Assembly: GCA_003132445.1 (NCBI GenBank) | Contig: PKXU01000198.1 | Span: 28,055-92,054, forward strand | Direction: 5' to 3' | Source of the DNA: Acidobacteriaceae bacterium | GTDB lineage: Bacteria > Acidobacteriota > Terriglobia > Terriglobales > Acidobacteriaceae | DNA length: 64,000 bases | Shown here: positions 40,932 through 49,737 of the stretch, piece after piece | Layout: every line of letters starts with the position of its first letter | Numbering within the stretch: position 1 is the stretch's first letter | Made by a program: the position numbers and the translations under genes | The notes under the pieces: model-generated | Database searches by the model: none | What the model was told of the DNA's origin: nothing | What the model saw: the letters and a program-made list of their open reading frames with translations, nothing else

Positions 40932-41978
40932 CTAGTCCAGCGAGCCCGCAAAATCGGCTGCAACATAATGAAAGAAAATCGAAGTCGACGTTTGCCCATC
41001 GCCCAAAGGGCTGCGGTAGTGGGGCAATCGCGTTCCCCGGTAGGCCAAACCATCTCCCAGCGCCTGGTAGACGGTGACTGAGCTGGTAGGCGTATCAAGG
41101 CGAATGGGCCAGGGCGTGGCGAGAGTCGGCTCGGGAGAAAAATCCAGGCAGAGCGTCACGCTGAATTCGCACTGTTCCCGGTCAGTGTGCTTCTTCAGTT
41201 CTGCTCCGCTCAAGTACGAAGCGAAATAAACATACGATGGTTTGAGCAGTTCTCCGGCGACTGCGCTCAACGTCGCCGTGATATCGTGGTGGAAAAAACG
41301 CGCCACCGCGTCGTTGGAGCCCACATAGCGGCGAAGGCTTTGCCCGTCGCCGAGCCGGATCGCGCCGGTGCGAATCAAATACCGGTAATAGCGGCGTAAC
41401 GCTGCGATGTGAAACGGATGAATTAAGCCAGCGAGCGGCGCATACCCTTTCTCGCGGAATTCCGAACCCGCCTTCTTTAATCTCTGTTCCCGTTCATAAT
41501 GGATCTGGCCGGAATGGTCCTCAGGAACCAGTATGTTCGCTGCCTGCAGCAAACACCGTTCCTTCTTTGCCAACGACGACGGCGCTGGTTCATTCGCGCG
41601 CATAGCGCGCAACCAATCTTCCAATTGCGGCCCGAGCCAGAAAGGCTGAAGATTTCCGGTTGCGCGGCTGGCTACCCAGACCATCGCTCCCTGCAACGCG
41701 AATCCCGAGAATATTTCGTTCTGCGACGCAAGTTCTTCCGGTATTCGTCCTGCATCGAAAAAAAAGCACTCGGGATTCAGATAGAGCGGTTGATCTCGAT
41801 CTTGATGAACTTCGAATGATCGCAAAGTGTGCCGCGGGATGAGGTGCAGCGGCAATTCATCCAGTAGACAGTAGAAGCGATCGGGAGGAAGTATCGCGGC
41901 ATAGGTCTGCCGTGACACTCCTCCCATTAGGGTCGTCATCCATTGCAGCCACGCCGGATTGTTTAGCGACGAAGCCAT
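40932..41978 (-). CDS. 2OG-Fe(II) oxygenase-like protein, partner of the following gene
   Basis: About 348 aa from ATG-41978, overlapping the stop of the upstream oxygenase gene by 16 bases; an in-frame ATG at 42023 would overlap more. The first ~200 residues have no recognised domain. The C-terminal part carries KKHTDREQCEFSVTLCLDFSP, with an HxD dyad in a jelly-roll setting, and YRGTRLPHYRSPLGDGQTSTSIFFHYV, where a distal His and an Arg would complete the iron and 2-oxoglutarate site. This fits a 2-oxoglutarate/iron dioxygenase, though no family match could be checked. Tight overlap implies that it works with the neighbouring prolyl-hydroxylase-like protein. The substrate is unknown. Confidence 0.65.
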   Translation of the reverse strand: MASSLNNPAWLQWMTTLMGGVSRQTYAAILPPDRFYCLLDELPLHLIPRHTLRSFEVHQDRDQPLYLNPECFFFDAGRIPEELASQNEIFSGFALQGAMVWVASRATGNLQPFWLGPQLEDWLRAMRANEPAPSSLAKKERCLLQAANILVPEDHSGQIHYEREQRLKKAGSEFREKGYAPLAGLIHPFHIAALRRYYRYLIRTGAIRLGDGQSLRRYVGSNDAVARFFHHDITATLSAVAGELLKPSYVYFASYLSGAELKKHTDREQCEFSVTLCLDFSPEPTLATPWPIRLDTPTSSVTVYQALGDGLAYRGTRLPHYRSPLGDGQTSTSIFFHYVAADFAGSLD

Positions 41979-43183
41979 CCGTTTAGGGTAAAGCGGCTGT
42001 CGGCGAAATTCTGCGACTTGCATTTCACCGGCGTGACCTCATGCAGCAATTCGCACCGGAAGAAGACCATCTGGTTCTGTTGCGGAGCGATGGTTTGATA
42101 ACTGCCTTCGCTGATGTAGGCTCCTCCTCTTAATCGCGCATCGTGGATGCGCAATTCGCCGCCTTCGAAGCGCCGGGGCTCGGCATGGAAAAAATAAACG
42201 AAGGTAAGGTGTCGTGACGCCACCCGATCGCTGCCATTATCGCTATGGAAGTGAAAGAAATCGCCGTCGTTGCTGGCGGTGATTTGGGCTTCCACATCGG
42301 AGATAACAAATTCCTCCATGGCAAGTTTTTCAAGAACCTGCGGCAACACAACGTTGATGCGGGCGAGCATCCGATCCTGATGATGAGCCAGGTCCATCAG
42401 TACGCGAGAGCGCCGATGCTCGTAATTGACAATGCCGCCGTCCGCGACTGGAGAAACCACTTCGCTGGCGCTGAAGTCGGCCTCGTGCTCCAGCGTGAAA
42501 CGCATCAGTTCCTCAAGCTCCTGAGGCGCAAGGAATTCATCGAGAACAACGCATTGGGCCTGCAGTAACGAAGGACGCTCGATGGTCGCGGCACTTGTTT
42601 CTAAAACAGTCGTCGTGCGAACTGCACTTGGTCCAGGCCCTTGCGAGGGGGGTTGAGGCTCACCTGGCGTCTTCATGGGCGGACCTGGGGGCTGCGGCGC
42701 TTTTTGCGGCGTTTTGTGCGGAGCTTTTACGCTCGGTCCCGGCCCTTGCGAGGGAGGTTGTGGCTCGTCCGGTGTGCGCATCGGCGGACCAGGCGACTGA
42801 GGCGCCTTTTGCGGAGTTTTGGGCGGCGCCTTCACACTCGACGGTCCAGGTCCCTGCGAGGGCGGCTGAGGTTCTCCGGGGTTCCCCGCGAAGATGTCAG
42901 CTGTTCTTGCCCCAATCGAATCGTCGAGTGGCAAGCTTTCGCCCTCGAGAATGTGTTCCACAATGCTGCCGCCCAGCACCGCGAAGGCACGTTGTGCTAC
43001 GGTTTCGCCAACCGCGGACGCAATGATGGCTCTGACCGCTTCCAGCGTTTCCTCATTTCCGCTACTTGCCGCTCTGGCATGTTGAAGCAGAGTCGCCACC
43101 AGCGCGCGCTCCTGCGGACTGAGAATCCGTTCGTCCCTTACCAATGCTTCGGAAAAAGAATCCAGAATCTGCTTCGACGTCAT
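41963..43183 (-). CDS. 2OG-Fe(II) oxygenase with Pro-rich tandem repeat
   Basis: 406 aa from ATG-43183 (GGGGAGG ten bases upstream; GTG-43192 is the longer alternative, used for numbering here). Parts: a helical N-terminal domain (about 1-100, ILSPQERALVATLLQHARAA) of no known family; a Pro/Gln/Gly-rich linker (about 105-190) made of two full and one partial 35-36-residue repeats; and a C-terminal prolyl-4-hydroxylase-like domain (about 210-409). The last has FHFHSDNG with the HxD iron ligands (His316, Asp318), FEGGELRIHD, distal His384 in ELLHEV and Arg400 in DSRFTLNGW for 2-oxoglutarate. All catalytic residues are present. The repeats contain Pro-Gly pairs (QGPGPS, SPGPPM) like those hydroxylated by prolyl hydroxylases, so self-modification is conceivable. 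Nothing in the sequence proves it. Confidence 0.82.
   Translation of the reverse strand: MTSKQILDSFSEALVRDERILSPQERALVATLLQHARAASSGNEETLEAVRAIIASAVGETVAQRAFAVLGGSIVEHILEGESLPLDDSIGARTADIFAGNPGEPQPPSQGPGPSSVKAPPKTPQKAPQSPGPPMRTPDEPQPPSQGPGPSVKAPHKTPQKAPQPPGPPMKTPGEPQPPSQGPGPSAVRTTTVLETSAATIERPSLLQAQCVVLDEFLAPQELEELMRFTLEHEADFSASEVVSPVADGGIVNYEHRRSRVLMDLAHHQDRMLARINVVLPQVLEKLAMEEFVISDVEAQITASNDGDFFHFHSDNGSDRVASRHLTFVYFFHAEPRRFEGGELRIHDARLRGGAYISEGSYQTIAPQQNQMVFFRCELLHEVTPVKCKSQNFADSRFTLNGWLRR
42623..42874 (-). repeat. In-gene tandem repeat encoding EPQPPSQGPGPS...TPQKAPQ...PGPPM units
   Basis: Two complete units of 108 and 105 bp (42767-42874 and 42662-42766) and a partial third (about 42623-42661) are nearly identical at DNA level. 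Each encodes EPQPPSQGPGPS, then VKAP-KTPQKAPQ, then PGPPM-TP. Such identity suggests recent expansion or ongoing homogenisation, and the unit number may vary between strains. Confidence 0.85.
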
Positions 43184-43343
43184 AGCAGACACGCCTCCCC
43201 GCGTGTTTTGAAACGCAATCAGGTTTTGGGGCCCGACTTACTGGGGAAGACGCACCGACAATATACCTAGAGCCTGTTGAAAACCAAGAAAAATCTGTTA
43301 ACTCTTTTTTGAGCGGAGCAGCTTATGTTTTGAGGAGAGGAGA

Positions 43344-44039
43344 TTAGCGGTTCGCCAGGGCGCCGACCACCGACTGGAAAATCTTCATTCCGTCGGTGCA
43401 ACCCAATTCCCGCTCGGCTGAGCGCTCCGGATGCGGCATCATTCCCACTACATTTCCGCCCGGACTGCAAATTCCAGCAATGTTCTCAAGAGATCCGTTG
43501 GGATTAGCTGCAGCGTTAATCTCGCCAGCCGGGGAGCAATAACGAAACACCACACGATGGTCTCCGTGTAATTCTTCAAGCGTTTCGGAATCGCAGAAGT
43601 AGTTGCCCTCCATGTGGCCAATCGGGATCGTGAGCACTTCCCCTTGAGCGCAGGCATTCGTGAAGGGAGTTTCAGCATTTTCCACACGCACCTGTACCGG
43701 CTTGCAGACATACTTGAGGCCAACATTGCGCATGAGGGCGCCAGGCAGCAGCCCCGACTCGCACAGGATCTGAAATCCATTACAAATGCCCAGGACCAGC
43801 CCGCCGCCATTCGCGAACTTGCGTACCGATTCCATCACCGGCGAGAACTTCGCAATCGCGCCCGTCCGCAGGTAATCCCCATAAGCGAAGCCCCCCGGCA
43901 CGATGACGGCATCGCAACTCTCCAGGTCGTTCGATTCATGCCAAAGAAACGTCACCGGCTGCCTGGCCACTTGTTGAATTGTCCAGAAGGCATCGTGATC
44001 GCAGTTCGAGCCTGGGAAGATGATGACGCCGAATTTCAT
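43344..44039 (-). CDS. purQ: Phosphoribosylformylglycinamidine synthase subunit I (glutaminase)
   Basis: 231-aa class I glutamine amidotransferase subunit of the FGAM synthase complex in purine synthesis, delivering ammonia to Pur[20 protein letters not shown] is the family N-terminus. [17 protein letters not shown] and [20 protein letters not shown] hold the catalytic Cys (in ICNG), and MMPHPERS gives the His and Glu of the triad. Normal length. purS and purL are not in this window. Confidence 0.95.
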   Translation of the reverse strand: MKFGVIIFPGSNCDHDAFWTIQQVARQPVTFLWHESNDLESCDAVIVPGGFAYGDYLRTGAIAKFSPVMESVRKFANGGGLVLGICNGFQILCESGLLPGALMRNVGLKYVCKPVQVRVENAETPFTNACAQGEVLTIPIGHMEGNYFCDSETLEELHGDHRVVFRYCSPAGEINAAANPNGSLENIAGICSPGGNVVGMMPHPERSAERELGCTDGMKIFQSVVGALANR

Positions 44040-44220
44040 GAATGCCCTCTGTCGAAGGAATTTGAGCCTAGTCTAGCACGCTCGCAAAAGCTGCCCTGTG
44101 ACGGACCTCCCGACGGCCCCCTAGCTAATCAGACTGAATAAGTCACAAAGACCTAGATCGCAGATGCATCCGGCACGCTACCGACTTGGTTCCATTCTTC
44201 CTGCCAAAGACGGAGATTTC

Positions 44221-44249
44221 TTGACATGGGAAAGTGTTAAATGTATTGT
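44221..44249 (+). promoter_or_regulatory. Sigma70-type promoter candidate for the DUF3857 pair
   Basis: TTGACA (44221-44226), a 17-bp spacer and TATTGT (44244-44249). The -35 is consensus and the -10 matches at four of six. It would give a leader of about 170 bases before the ATG at 44426. Confidence 0.55.
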
Positions 44250-44295
44250 CTCGACGCATCACTTATGCGCCAGACAATTACTGGCGTGCTCCACA

Positions 44296-44327
44296 AATCG
44301 ATCAGCTCGAATCGATCAGCTCGAATC
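44296..44327 (+). repeat. 14-bp perfect tandem duplication
   Basis: AATCGATCAGCTCG occurs at 44296-44309 and again at 44310-44323, followed by AATC. Each unit contains the palindromic core CGATCAGCTCG. It lies in the leader between the promoter candidate and the gene at 44426. Confidence 0.6.
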
Positions 44328-44425
44328 AAATAAAGCTCGGCCCGCAGCAGTGACCGGTCTCTGCTTTTCCCCCTTCAGGCCGGAGGCGCCTGCGGCAACC
44401 TGTACCTCTACAGAGGAATAGCGCC

Positions 44426-46411
44426 ATGTCGTCTGCTCGTCGCCACTTACCCAGTGTCGTTTCTTTTTTTTGCGTGCTCATCGCCTCCGTCGCCCCGGGC
44501 CCCGTTTGGGCAGTGAACTTCCAGCCAGTCTCGCCGGACGAATTGAAGATGACCAGCGAGCCCAAGGCTCCGGGAGCGCCCGCCATCATTCTATTCCGCG
44601 AAGTCGATCGTGACGACCGCGGCCACACAGCTCACGAAGATGTGTACTTCCGCATCAAGATATTGACGGAAGAAGGACGCAAGTACGGCAATATTGAAAT
44701 TCCCTTTTTCAGGCAAGAAGGCAGCGTGATTAATATTCACGCCCGAACTATCGAACCAGATGGCTCCATCATTAACTTCGGCGGCAAGGCCTTCGACAAG
44801 TCCATCGTCAAAGCCCGTGGCGTGAAGTACATGGCCAAGACCTTCACCCTGCCCAACGTGCAAGTCGGCAGCATCCTCGAGTACTACTACACTACCGACC
44901 TCAGCGAAAACTTTATCTTCGACTCGCATTGGATTCTCAGTGACGAATTGTTCACCAAAAACGCAAAGTTTTCTCTCAAACCTTACGTCAGCGATTACCG
45001 TCCCATTAGCGTCCGCTGGACCTGGAACCATCTGCCGCCGGGAACCGCGCAACCGGCGCAAGCGCCCGATCATGTAATCCACCTGGACGCCAACGATATT
45101 CCGGCTTTTCAAACCGAAGACTACATGCCGCCCGAAAACGAGATGAAGTCCCGGGTCGATTTTATTTACAGCGACGATTTTATTGAGACTGAGCCGGACA
45201 AGTACTGGAAGAAAGTAGGCAAGAAACGCAACGAGCAGTTGGAAAGCTTCATCGGCAAGCGAAAAGCCATGGACCAGGCCGTCGCTGAAATTGTTGCTCC
45301 TGGGGATTCGCAGGAAGTAAAGCTGCAAAAAATCTATGCTCGCGTACAACAGATTCGAAATACCTCTTACGAAGTCAGGAAGAGCGAACAGGAGCAGAAG
45401 CGCGACAAAGAAAAACCTGCCGACAACGTGGAAGCGATCTGGAAAGACCAGTATGGCAACGGGCAACAACTTACATGGCTTTTTCTCGCTCTGGCACGGT
45501 CTGCCGGATTCGAGGCGTCAGGCATGTGGTTAGCTGACCGCTCGCACTATTTTTTTGTCCCTCAGACCATGGACGGCCAGAGGCTTGACGCCAACGTTGT
45601 GGTCGTAAAGCTCAATGGCAAAGATGTCTTCTTCGATCCCGGCGCGGCCTTCACTCCATTCGGCATGTTGCCTTGGGTTGAAACCGGCGTGAAAGGATTG
45701 AAACTCGACAAAGACGGCGGAACATGGCTGCAAACCACGCTTCCCTCCAGTAAAGAATCCACTGTCCTCCGCAAGGCGGAATTGAAGCTGGACGAAACCG
45801 GAGAACTGGAGGGCAAGCTCACCGTTACTTACACGGGTCTGGAGGCTACGCGCCGCCGCGTGGAAGAACGTTTGGCGGATGAGACAGAGCGCAAAAAATT
45901 TCTGGAAGACGAAGTCAGAGAGGCCATTCCAATCGCCTGCGACGTCGAACTTACCAACCAGCCGGAATGGAAACGTTCCTCGCCGGCGCTGGTGGCCGAA
46001 TATACGTTGAAGGTCACGGGATGGGTCTCGGGCGCTGGACGCCGCGCTCTCTTGCCAGTGGGCCTCTTCGCCGCGCCAGAAAAGCATTTATTCGATCACG
46101 CGTTCCGCGTACATCCCATTTATTTCGCGTTTCCTTTCCAGCGCGTCGACGATGTCAGCATCGATATGCCCTTGGGTTGGCAGATCGCCACGGTTCCAAA
46201 GGCGCAGAACTTAGACGCGAAAGCAATCACCTATGTTCTTGAGGCAACAAACGACAAAGGCACGCTGCACCTGAACCGTTCCTTGAACGTCGACGTCATG
46301 TTGCTGCCTGCCGAAAACTATGTAACCCTGCGCAAAATCTTTCAGATCGTGAGGTCCGGCGATGAAGAACAAGTCATCCTACAGCCCGGTGGAAGTACTG
46401 CCAGCAATTAG
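44426..46411 (+). CDS. DUF3857 protein with catalytically degenerate transglutaminase-like domain
   Basis: 661 aa, exported (signal peptide about 1-29, SVVSFFCVLIASVAPGPVWA). The DUF3857 domain (about 40-270) includes RGHTAHEDVYFRIKILTEEGRKYGNIEIPF and VQVGSILEYYY. A transglutaminase-like domain (about 275-430) follows. At the place where family enzymes have GDCKDK, this protein has GNGQQL, with Gly346 instead of the nucleophilic Cys. The His position reads Ala-Asn (389-390); only the FFDPG Asp is kept. It is therefore a pseudo-enzyme. A C-terminal beta-rich domain completes it. The following gene, overlapping by 50 bases, has the same layout with an intact triad, so the two may form a complex. 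Role unknown. Confidence 0.85.
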   Translation: MSSARRHLPSVVSFFCVLIASVAPGPVWAVNFQPVSPDELKMTSEPKAPGAPAIILFREVDRDDRGHTAHEDVYFRIKILTEEGRKYGNIEIPFFRQEGSVINIHARTIEPDGSIINFGGKAFDKSIVKARGVKYMAKTFTLPNVQVGSILEYYYTTDLSENFIFDSHWILSDELFTKNAKFSLKPYVSDYRPISVRWTWNHLPPGTAQPAQAPDHVIHLDANDIPAFQTEDYMPPENEMKSRVDFIYSDDFIETEPDKYWKKVGKKRNEQLESFIGKRKAMDQAVAEIVAPGDSQEVKLQKIYARVQQIRNTSYEVRKSEQEQKRDKEKPADNVEAIWKDQYGNGQQLTWLFLALARSAGFEASGMWLADRSHYFFVPQTMDGQRLDANVVVVKLNGKDVFFDPGAAFTPFGMLPWVETGVKGLKLDKDGGTWLQTTLPSSKESTVLRKAELKLDETGELEGKLTVTYTGLEATRRRVEERLADETERKKFLEDEVREAIPIACDVELTNQPEWKRSSPALVAEYTLKVTGWVSGAGRRALLPVGLFAAPEKHLFDHAFRVHPIYFAFPFQRVDDVSIDMPLGWQIATVPKAQNLDAKAITYVLEATNDKGTLHLNRSLNVDVMLLPAENYVTLRKIFQIVRSGDEEQVILQPGGSTASN

Positions 46412-48392
46412 TTGGCGCGCTCTCAGCGCCCTGCTGTGCGCCCTGCTGTGCACGCTTGCGGTTCCGCCTCGCGCTGCAGCGGCCGACGCGCCCGCATGGA
46501 TGCATGCCGCGGCCGCCGCTCCATTGCCTCCGCACGACGAAAAAACAGACGCCGTTCTGCTCTACTCAGAGCAAATCGTAAACGTGCAATCCGCTGACAG
46601 GATCAAGACGCGCGTGCGCATGGTTTTCAAGATACTCCGACCGGGTGGACGCGATTACGGAATGGCCGCCGTCCCCTTTAACGCTCACCGTAAAATCAAC
46701 GGGCTTCGCGGCTGGTGTATTCCAGCCGAAGGGAAAGACTATGAGGTAAGAGATAAAGAGGCAGTCGAAGTCTCTCTTCCTAAAATAGCCGGCAGCGAAT
46801 TGATCTCGGACGTGAAAGAGAAGCTGCTGCAAATTCCCGCACCCGATCCGGGCAGCGTTGTTGGTTATGAATATGAAGCCGATGAGCAGCCCATGGTGTT
46901 GCAGGATGTCTGGATTTTTCAACAGGAAGTTCCTGCGCGGGAACAGCATTACTCGCTGCAGCTTCCCTCGGGATGGGAGTACAAGGCGTCGTGGATCAAT
47001 TATTCCGAAGCCAAGCCCACGCAAAGCGGCAACAATCAGTGGGATTGGGCGATCAGCGACGTGCCGGGGATTCGCAAGGAAGCTGAGATGCCGCCTATCC
47101 ACGGTGTCGCCGGCCAGATGATCGTTTCTTTCTTCCCTCCGGGTGGCGCTTCCGCCAACGGTTTCAGCAGTTGGCAACAAATGGGCAGCTGGTATCTCAA
47201 CCTGACCAACGGCCGGCGCGATGCTTCTACACAAATCACGCAGCAAGTCGCCACTCTCACCGCTTCCGCGCGTACTCCGCTGGACAAAATGAGAGCTTTG
47301 GCCCAGTTCGTTCAACATGACGTCCGCTACGTCGCAATCGAACTCGGCATCGGAGGTTGGCAGCCTCATACCGCTTCCGACGTGTTCGCGCACCGCTATG
47401 GCGATTGCAAGGACAAAGCTACGCTGCTGAGTTCGATGCTCAGCCAAGTTGGCGTGGAATCTTTTTATGTGGTCATCAATTCAGAACGCGGATCGATCAC
47501 TCCTCAAGTGCCCGCCAATGTCGGCGGTTTCAATCACGTTATCCTCGCCATTAAATTGCCGCCCAATACGTCCGATTCTTCGCTGGTCGCCACGATCCGA
47601 CATCCCCGCTTCGGTACCCTGCTTTACTTCGATCCCACGAACGAGCTGACACCCTTCGGAGAAATTGGCGAATATCTTCAGGCGAACTACGGCCTGCTGG
47701 TAACGCCTGAAGGAGGAGAGTTGGTCGAGTTGCCGGAACAGCCCTCCGCCATGAATAGTATCCAACGAACCGCCAAGCTCACGCTGGATCCGCAGGGCAC
47801 ACTGAGTGGGCAGGTCAGCGAAACACGACTAGGGGATCGTGCATGGTCGGAACGCGAGCGTCTGCGCTCGGTGTCGAAATCTACCGACAAAATAAAGCCC
47901 ATTGAGGATTTGCTCGCAGGCTCCTTATCGCTATTCAGCATTACCCAGGCCAGCATCGACAACCTGAACCAGACGGATCAGCCTTTCGGTTTCCATTACA
48001 CGTTCATAGCCCACAATTACGCAAAGAATGCCGGCGGCCTGCTGTTAGTTCGCCCCCGCGTGCTGGGCGTGAAAACGAATGGCCTTTTGGAAACGAAAGA
48101 GTCCCGCAAATTCCCCATCGAATTCGAGGGTCCCTCGCGCGACACCGATACTTTCGATATCGCAATTCCGGCCGGTTATGTGGTCGACGACATTCCGCCG
48201 GCCGTCGACGCTGACTACGGTTTCGCCAGCTACCACGCGAAAACCGAAGTCAACGGAAATCTGATCCATTACAGCCGCACCCTTGAAGTCAAAGAATTGA
48301 GCGTTCCCGTTAGCCGCGCCGACGATCTGAAGAGGTTCTATCGCATCATTGCGGGCGACGAACGCAACACTGTCGTTCTGAAGACGCAGTGA
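46362..48392 (+). CDS. DUF3857 / transglutaminase-like protein with intact catalytic triad
   Basis: 676 aa; ATG-46362 starts 50 bases inside the end of the preceding gene, after GAGG. Signal peptide about 15-40 (LSALLCALLCTLAVPPRAAAA). DUF3857 domain: EQIVNVQSADRIKTRVRMVFKILRPGGRDYGMAAVPF, DPGSVVGYEYEADEQPMV. Transglutaminase-like core: VQHDVRYVAIELGIGGWQPHTASDVFAHRYGDCKDKATLL with Cys349, His392 in GGFNHVI and Asp424 in YFDPTNEL. These give the Cys-His-Asp set of the papain-like fold, so it may act as a peptidase or transglutaminase in the periplasm. Paralogous to the gene before it. Substrate unknown. Confidence 0.88.
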   Translation: MKNKSSYSPVEVLPAISWRALSALLCALLCTLAVPPRAAAADAPAWMHAAAAAPLPPHDEKTDAVLLYSEQIVNVQSADRIKTRVRMVFKILRPGGRDYGMAAVPFNAHRKINGLRGWCIPAEGKDYEVRDKEAVEVSLPKIAGSELISDVKEKLLQIPAPDPGSVVGYEYEADEQPMVLQDVWIFQQEVPAREQHYSLQLPSGWEYKASWINYSEAKPTQSGNNQWDWAISDVPGIRKEAEMPPIHGVAGQMIVSFFPPGGASANGFSSWQQMGSWYLNLTNGRRDASTQITQQVATLTASARTPLDKMRALAQFVQHDVRYVAIELGIGGWQPHTASDVFAHRYGDCKDKATLLSSMLSQVGVESFYVVINSERGSITPQVPANVGGFNHVILAIKLPPNTSDSSLVATIRHPRFGTLLYFDPTNELTPFGEIGEYLQANYGLLVTPEGGELVELPEQPSAMNSIQRTAKLTLDPQGTLSGQVSETRLGDRAWSERERLRSVSKSTDKIKPIEDLLAGSLSLFSITQASIDNLNQTDQPFGFHYTFIAHNYAKNAGGLLLVRPRVLGVKTNGLLETKESRKFPIEFEGPSRDTDTFDIAIPAGYVVDDIPPAVDADYGFASYHAKTEVNGNLIHYSRTLEVKELSVPVSRADDLKRFYRIIAGDERNTVVLKTQ

Positions 48393-48488
48393 AGCAAACA
48401 AAAAGAAAATTAAGAGAAGCTTTTGACGCGTCTCCCCGGCTGGTTCTGCGCGCGCACGCCCTTCGGCGCACTCGTGTATAAAGTCCGC

Positions 48489-49733
48489 ATGCGATTTCTG
48501 TTAATAGTGTTGCTGACTTTATCAGCGCTCAGTTTCGCCGAGGTCTCTCACCAGACAGATCTGGATCGGGCTGCCTTCGCCTTGCTCCAGCAAGACTTCA
48601 CTGCATTCGATCCTCATTACGAAGCCGAGCATCAGCTGAGAGTGGCCCGAACCGTGGTTTTGGCCAAGCAGATGTTCGAAGCCGAAGCCAAAGGCGAAAT
48701 AACTACCTGCGGCCATCAGATTCTGTTTGAACTCGGGTCCCTGTTGATCAGTTCGGCCGACTTTAAGCAGATCGACGGACGGCTGCATGATCTGGAAACA
48801 AGCGTCGGACATCCCTCATCGGACAAGGCCGACACCGAGGGTTTGTGGGGTTCCTGCTATCAAGCCTGGTATCTGAAGTTGTACGCGACCTATGATTACC
48901 TGGAAGCTCACGCCCCCGACGAACCGGCGCCGCATCCGCTTCCGGCTTTTCTGACACGGGCCTCAACCCCCGAAAAGCTCACTGCCTATCTTGACGCGCT
49001 TTCTGTATCCGACGTTCGTTACTCCGGCGTCGATCACGAGCCGGAATTTAACGAGACTGTAGCCACGCTGCTACGAATGATTGTTCGCCGCCAGCCGGAG
49101 AACTATACGGTTGATCCGGCTTTACGCGATGCTTTGCTGGATCGCCTGCTGCATCACTATCGCAACCAGGAAACCGGCTTCTGGGGAGAACGCTATCTCC
49201 GCGACGGCCGCGAGGATTTTCCCGACGACCTCAGCATGACGTTTCACGTGATCTCCTACCTCAAGGGAAGGGTGCCGGATATGCCGCGCGTCATCGATAC
49301 CACGCTTGCCATTAAGGATTTCGATTACCCGGCAGGATGGCTCTGGAAGGGACAGTTCTGGAATCACACCAACATGGACGTGGTTACGTTATTTCGTTAC
49401 GGCTGGTCACAGGCGAGCGTAGCCCAACAGAAAGCGATAGCTGCGGAAATCGGTCGCATGTTGAACTGGTGCTATCGTGATTCTCTGCAAGCGGACGGAT
49501 CGTTCAAAATAAATATTGCTGACGGCTCGCTGGAAGATGCCGAATATTACGGCACATCCTTTCTCGCCCGCATTGGATTCTTCGACCCTAAGCAGCGCTT
49601 TTGGACAGCCCAGGGGTTTCCAGAAGCTACAGAAGTAAGAAAGCGCAATCTCGGCTTCGTCCAGGCGCACCGGAGCTCCGGACCTACTGGAGATAACTAT
49701 CGCAGCACTCTGGAAGCGCTCCAAATAAAGTGA
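48489..49733 (+). CDS. Secreted alpha-helical hypothetical protein
   Basis: About 414 aa from ATG-48489, giving a clean signal peptide (MRFLLIVLLTLSALSFAEV); the frame reaches back to 48423, but that extension is charged. The mature part is mostly helical with repeated aromatic segments (GFWGERYLRDGREDFPDDLSMTFHVISYLKGR, YPAGWLWKGQFWNHTNMDVVTLFRYGW, NWCYRDSLQADGSF). They recall alpha/alpha-toroid proteins, but I can assign no family. Two Cys occur (CGHQ, GSCYQAW). It is 96 bp after the DUF3857 pair and may belong to the same unit. Confidence 0.65.
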   Translation: MRFLLIVLLTLSALSFAEVSHQTDLDRAAFALLQQDFTAFDPHYEAEHQLRVARTVVLAKQMFEAEAKGEITTCGHQILFELGSLLISSADFKQIDGRLHDLETSVGHPSSDKADTEGLWGSCYQAWYLKLYATYDYLEAHAPDEPAPHPLPAFLTRASTPEKLTAYLDALSVSDVRYSGVDHEPEFNETVATLLRMIVRRQPENYTVDPALRDALLDRLLHHYRNQETGFWGERYLRDGREDFPDDLSMTFHVISYLKGRVPDMPRVIDTTLAIKDFDYPAGWLWKGQFWNHTNMDVVTLFRYGWSQASVAQQKAIAAEIGRMLNWCYRDSLQADGSFKINIADGSLEDAEYYGTSFLARIGFFDPKQRFWTAQGFPEATEVRKRNLGFVQAHRSSGPTGDNYRSTLEALQIK

Positions 49734-49737
49734 GCTT

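Larger units (their letters stand above)
44040..44425. other. Intergenic region with promoter and short tandem repeat
   Basis: About 386 bases between purQ (leftward) and the DUF3857 gene (rightward). A short frame at 44164-44421 has no codon or domain signal and is rejected. The region contains a sigma70-like promoter (44221-44249) and a 14-bp tandem duplication (44296-44327). Confidence 0.6.

Noticed and set aside
42641..43270. 209-codon plus-strand ORF rich in Arg
   Set aside because: It is antisense to the Pro-rich repeat of the oxygenase gene; the repeat keeps both frames open by composition.
44164..44421. 85-codon ORF upstream of the DUF3857 gene
   Set aside because: No RBS, no domain, and it spans the promoter candidate and the 14-bp tandem repeat.
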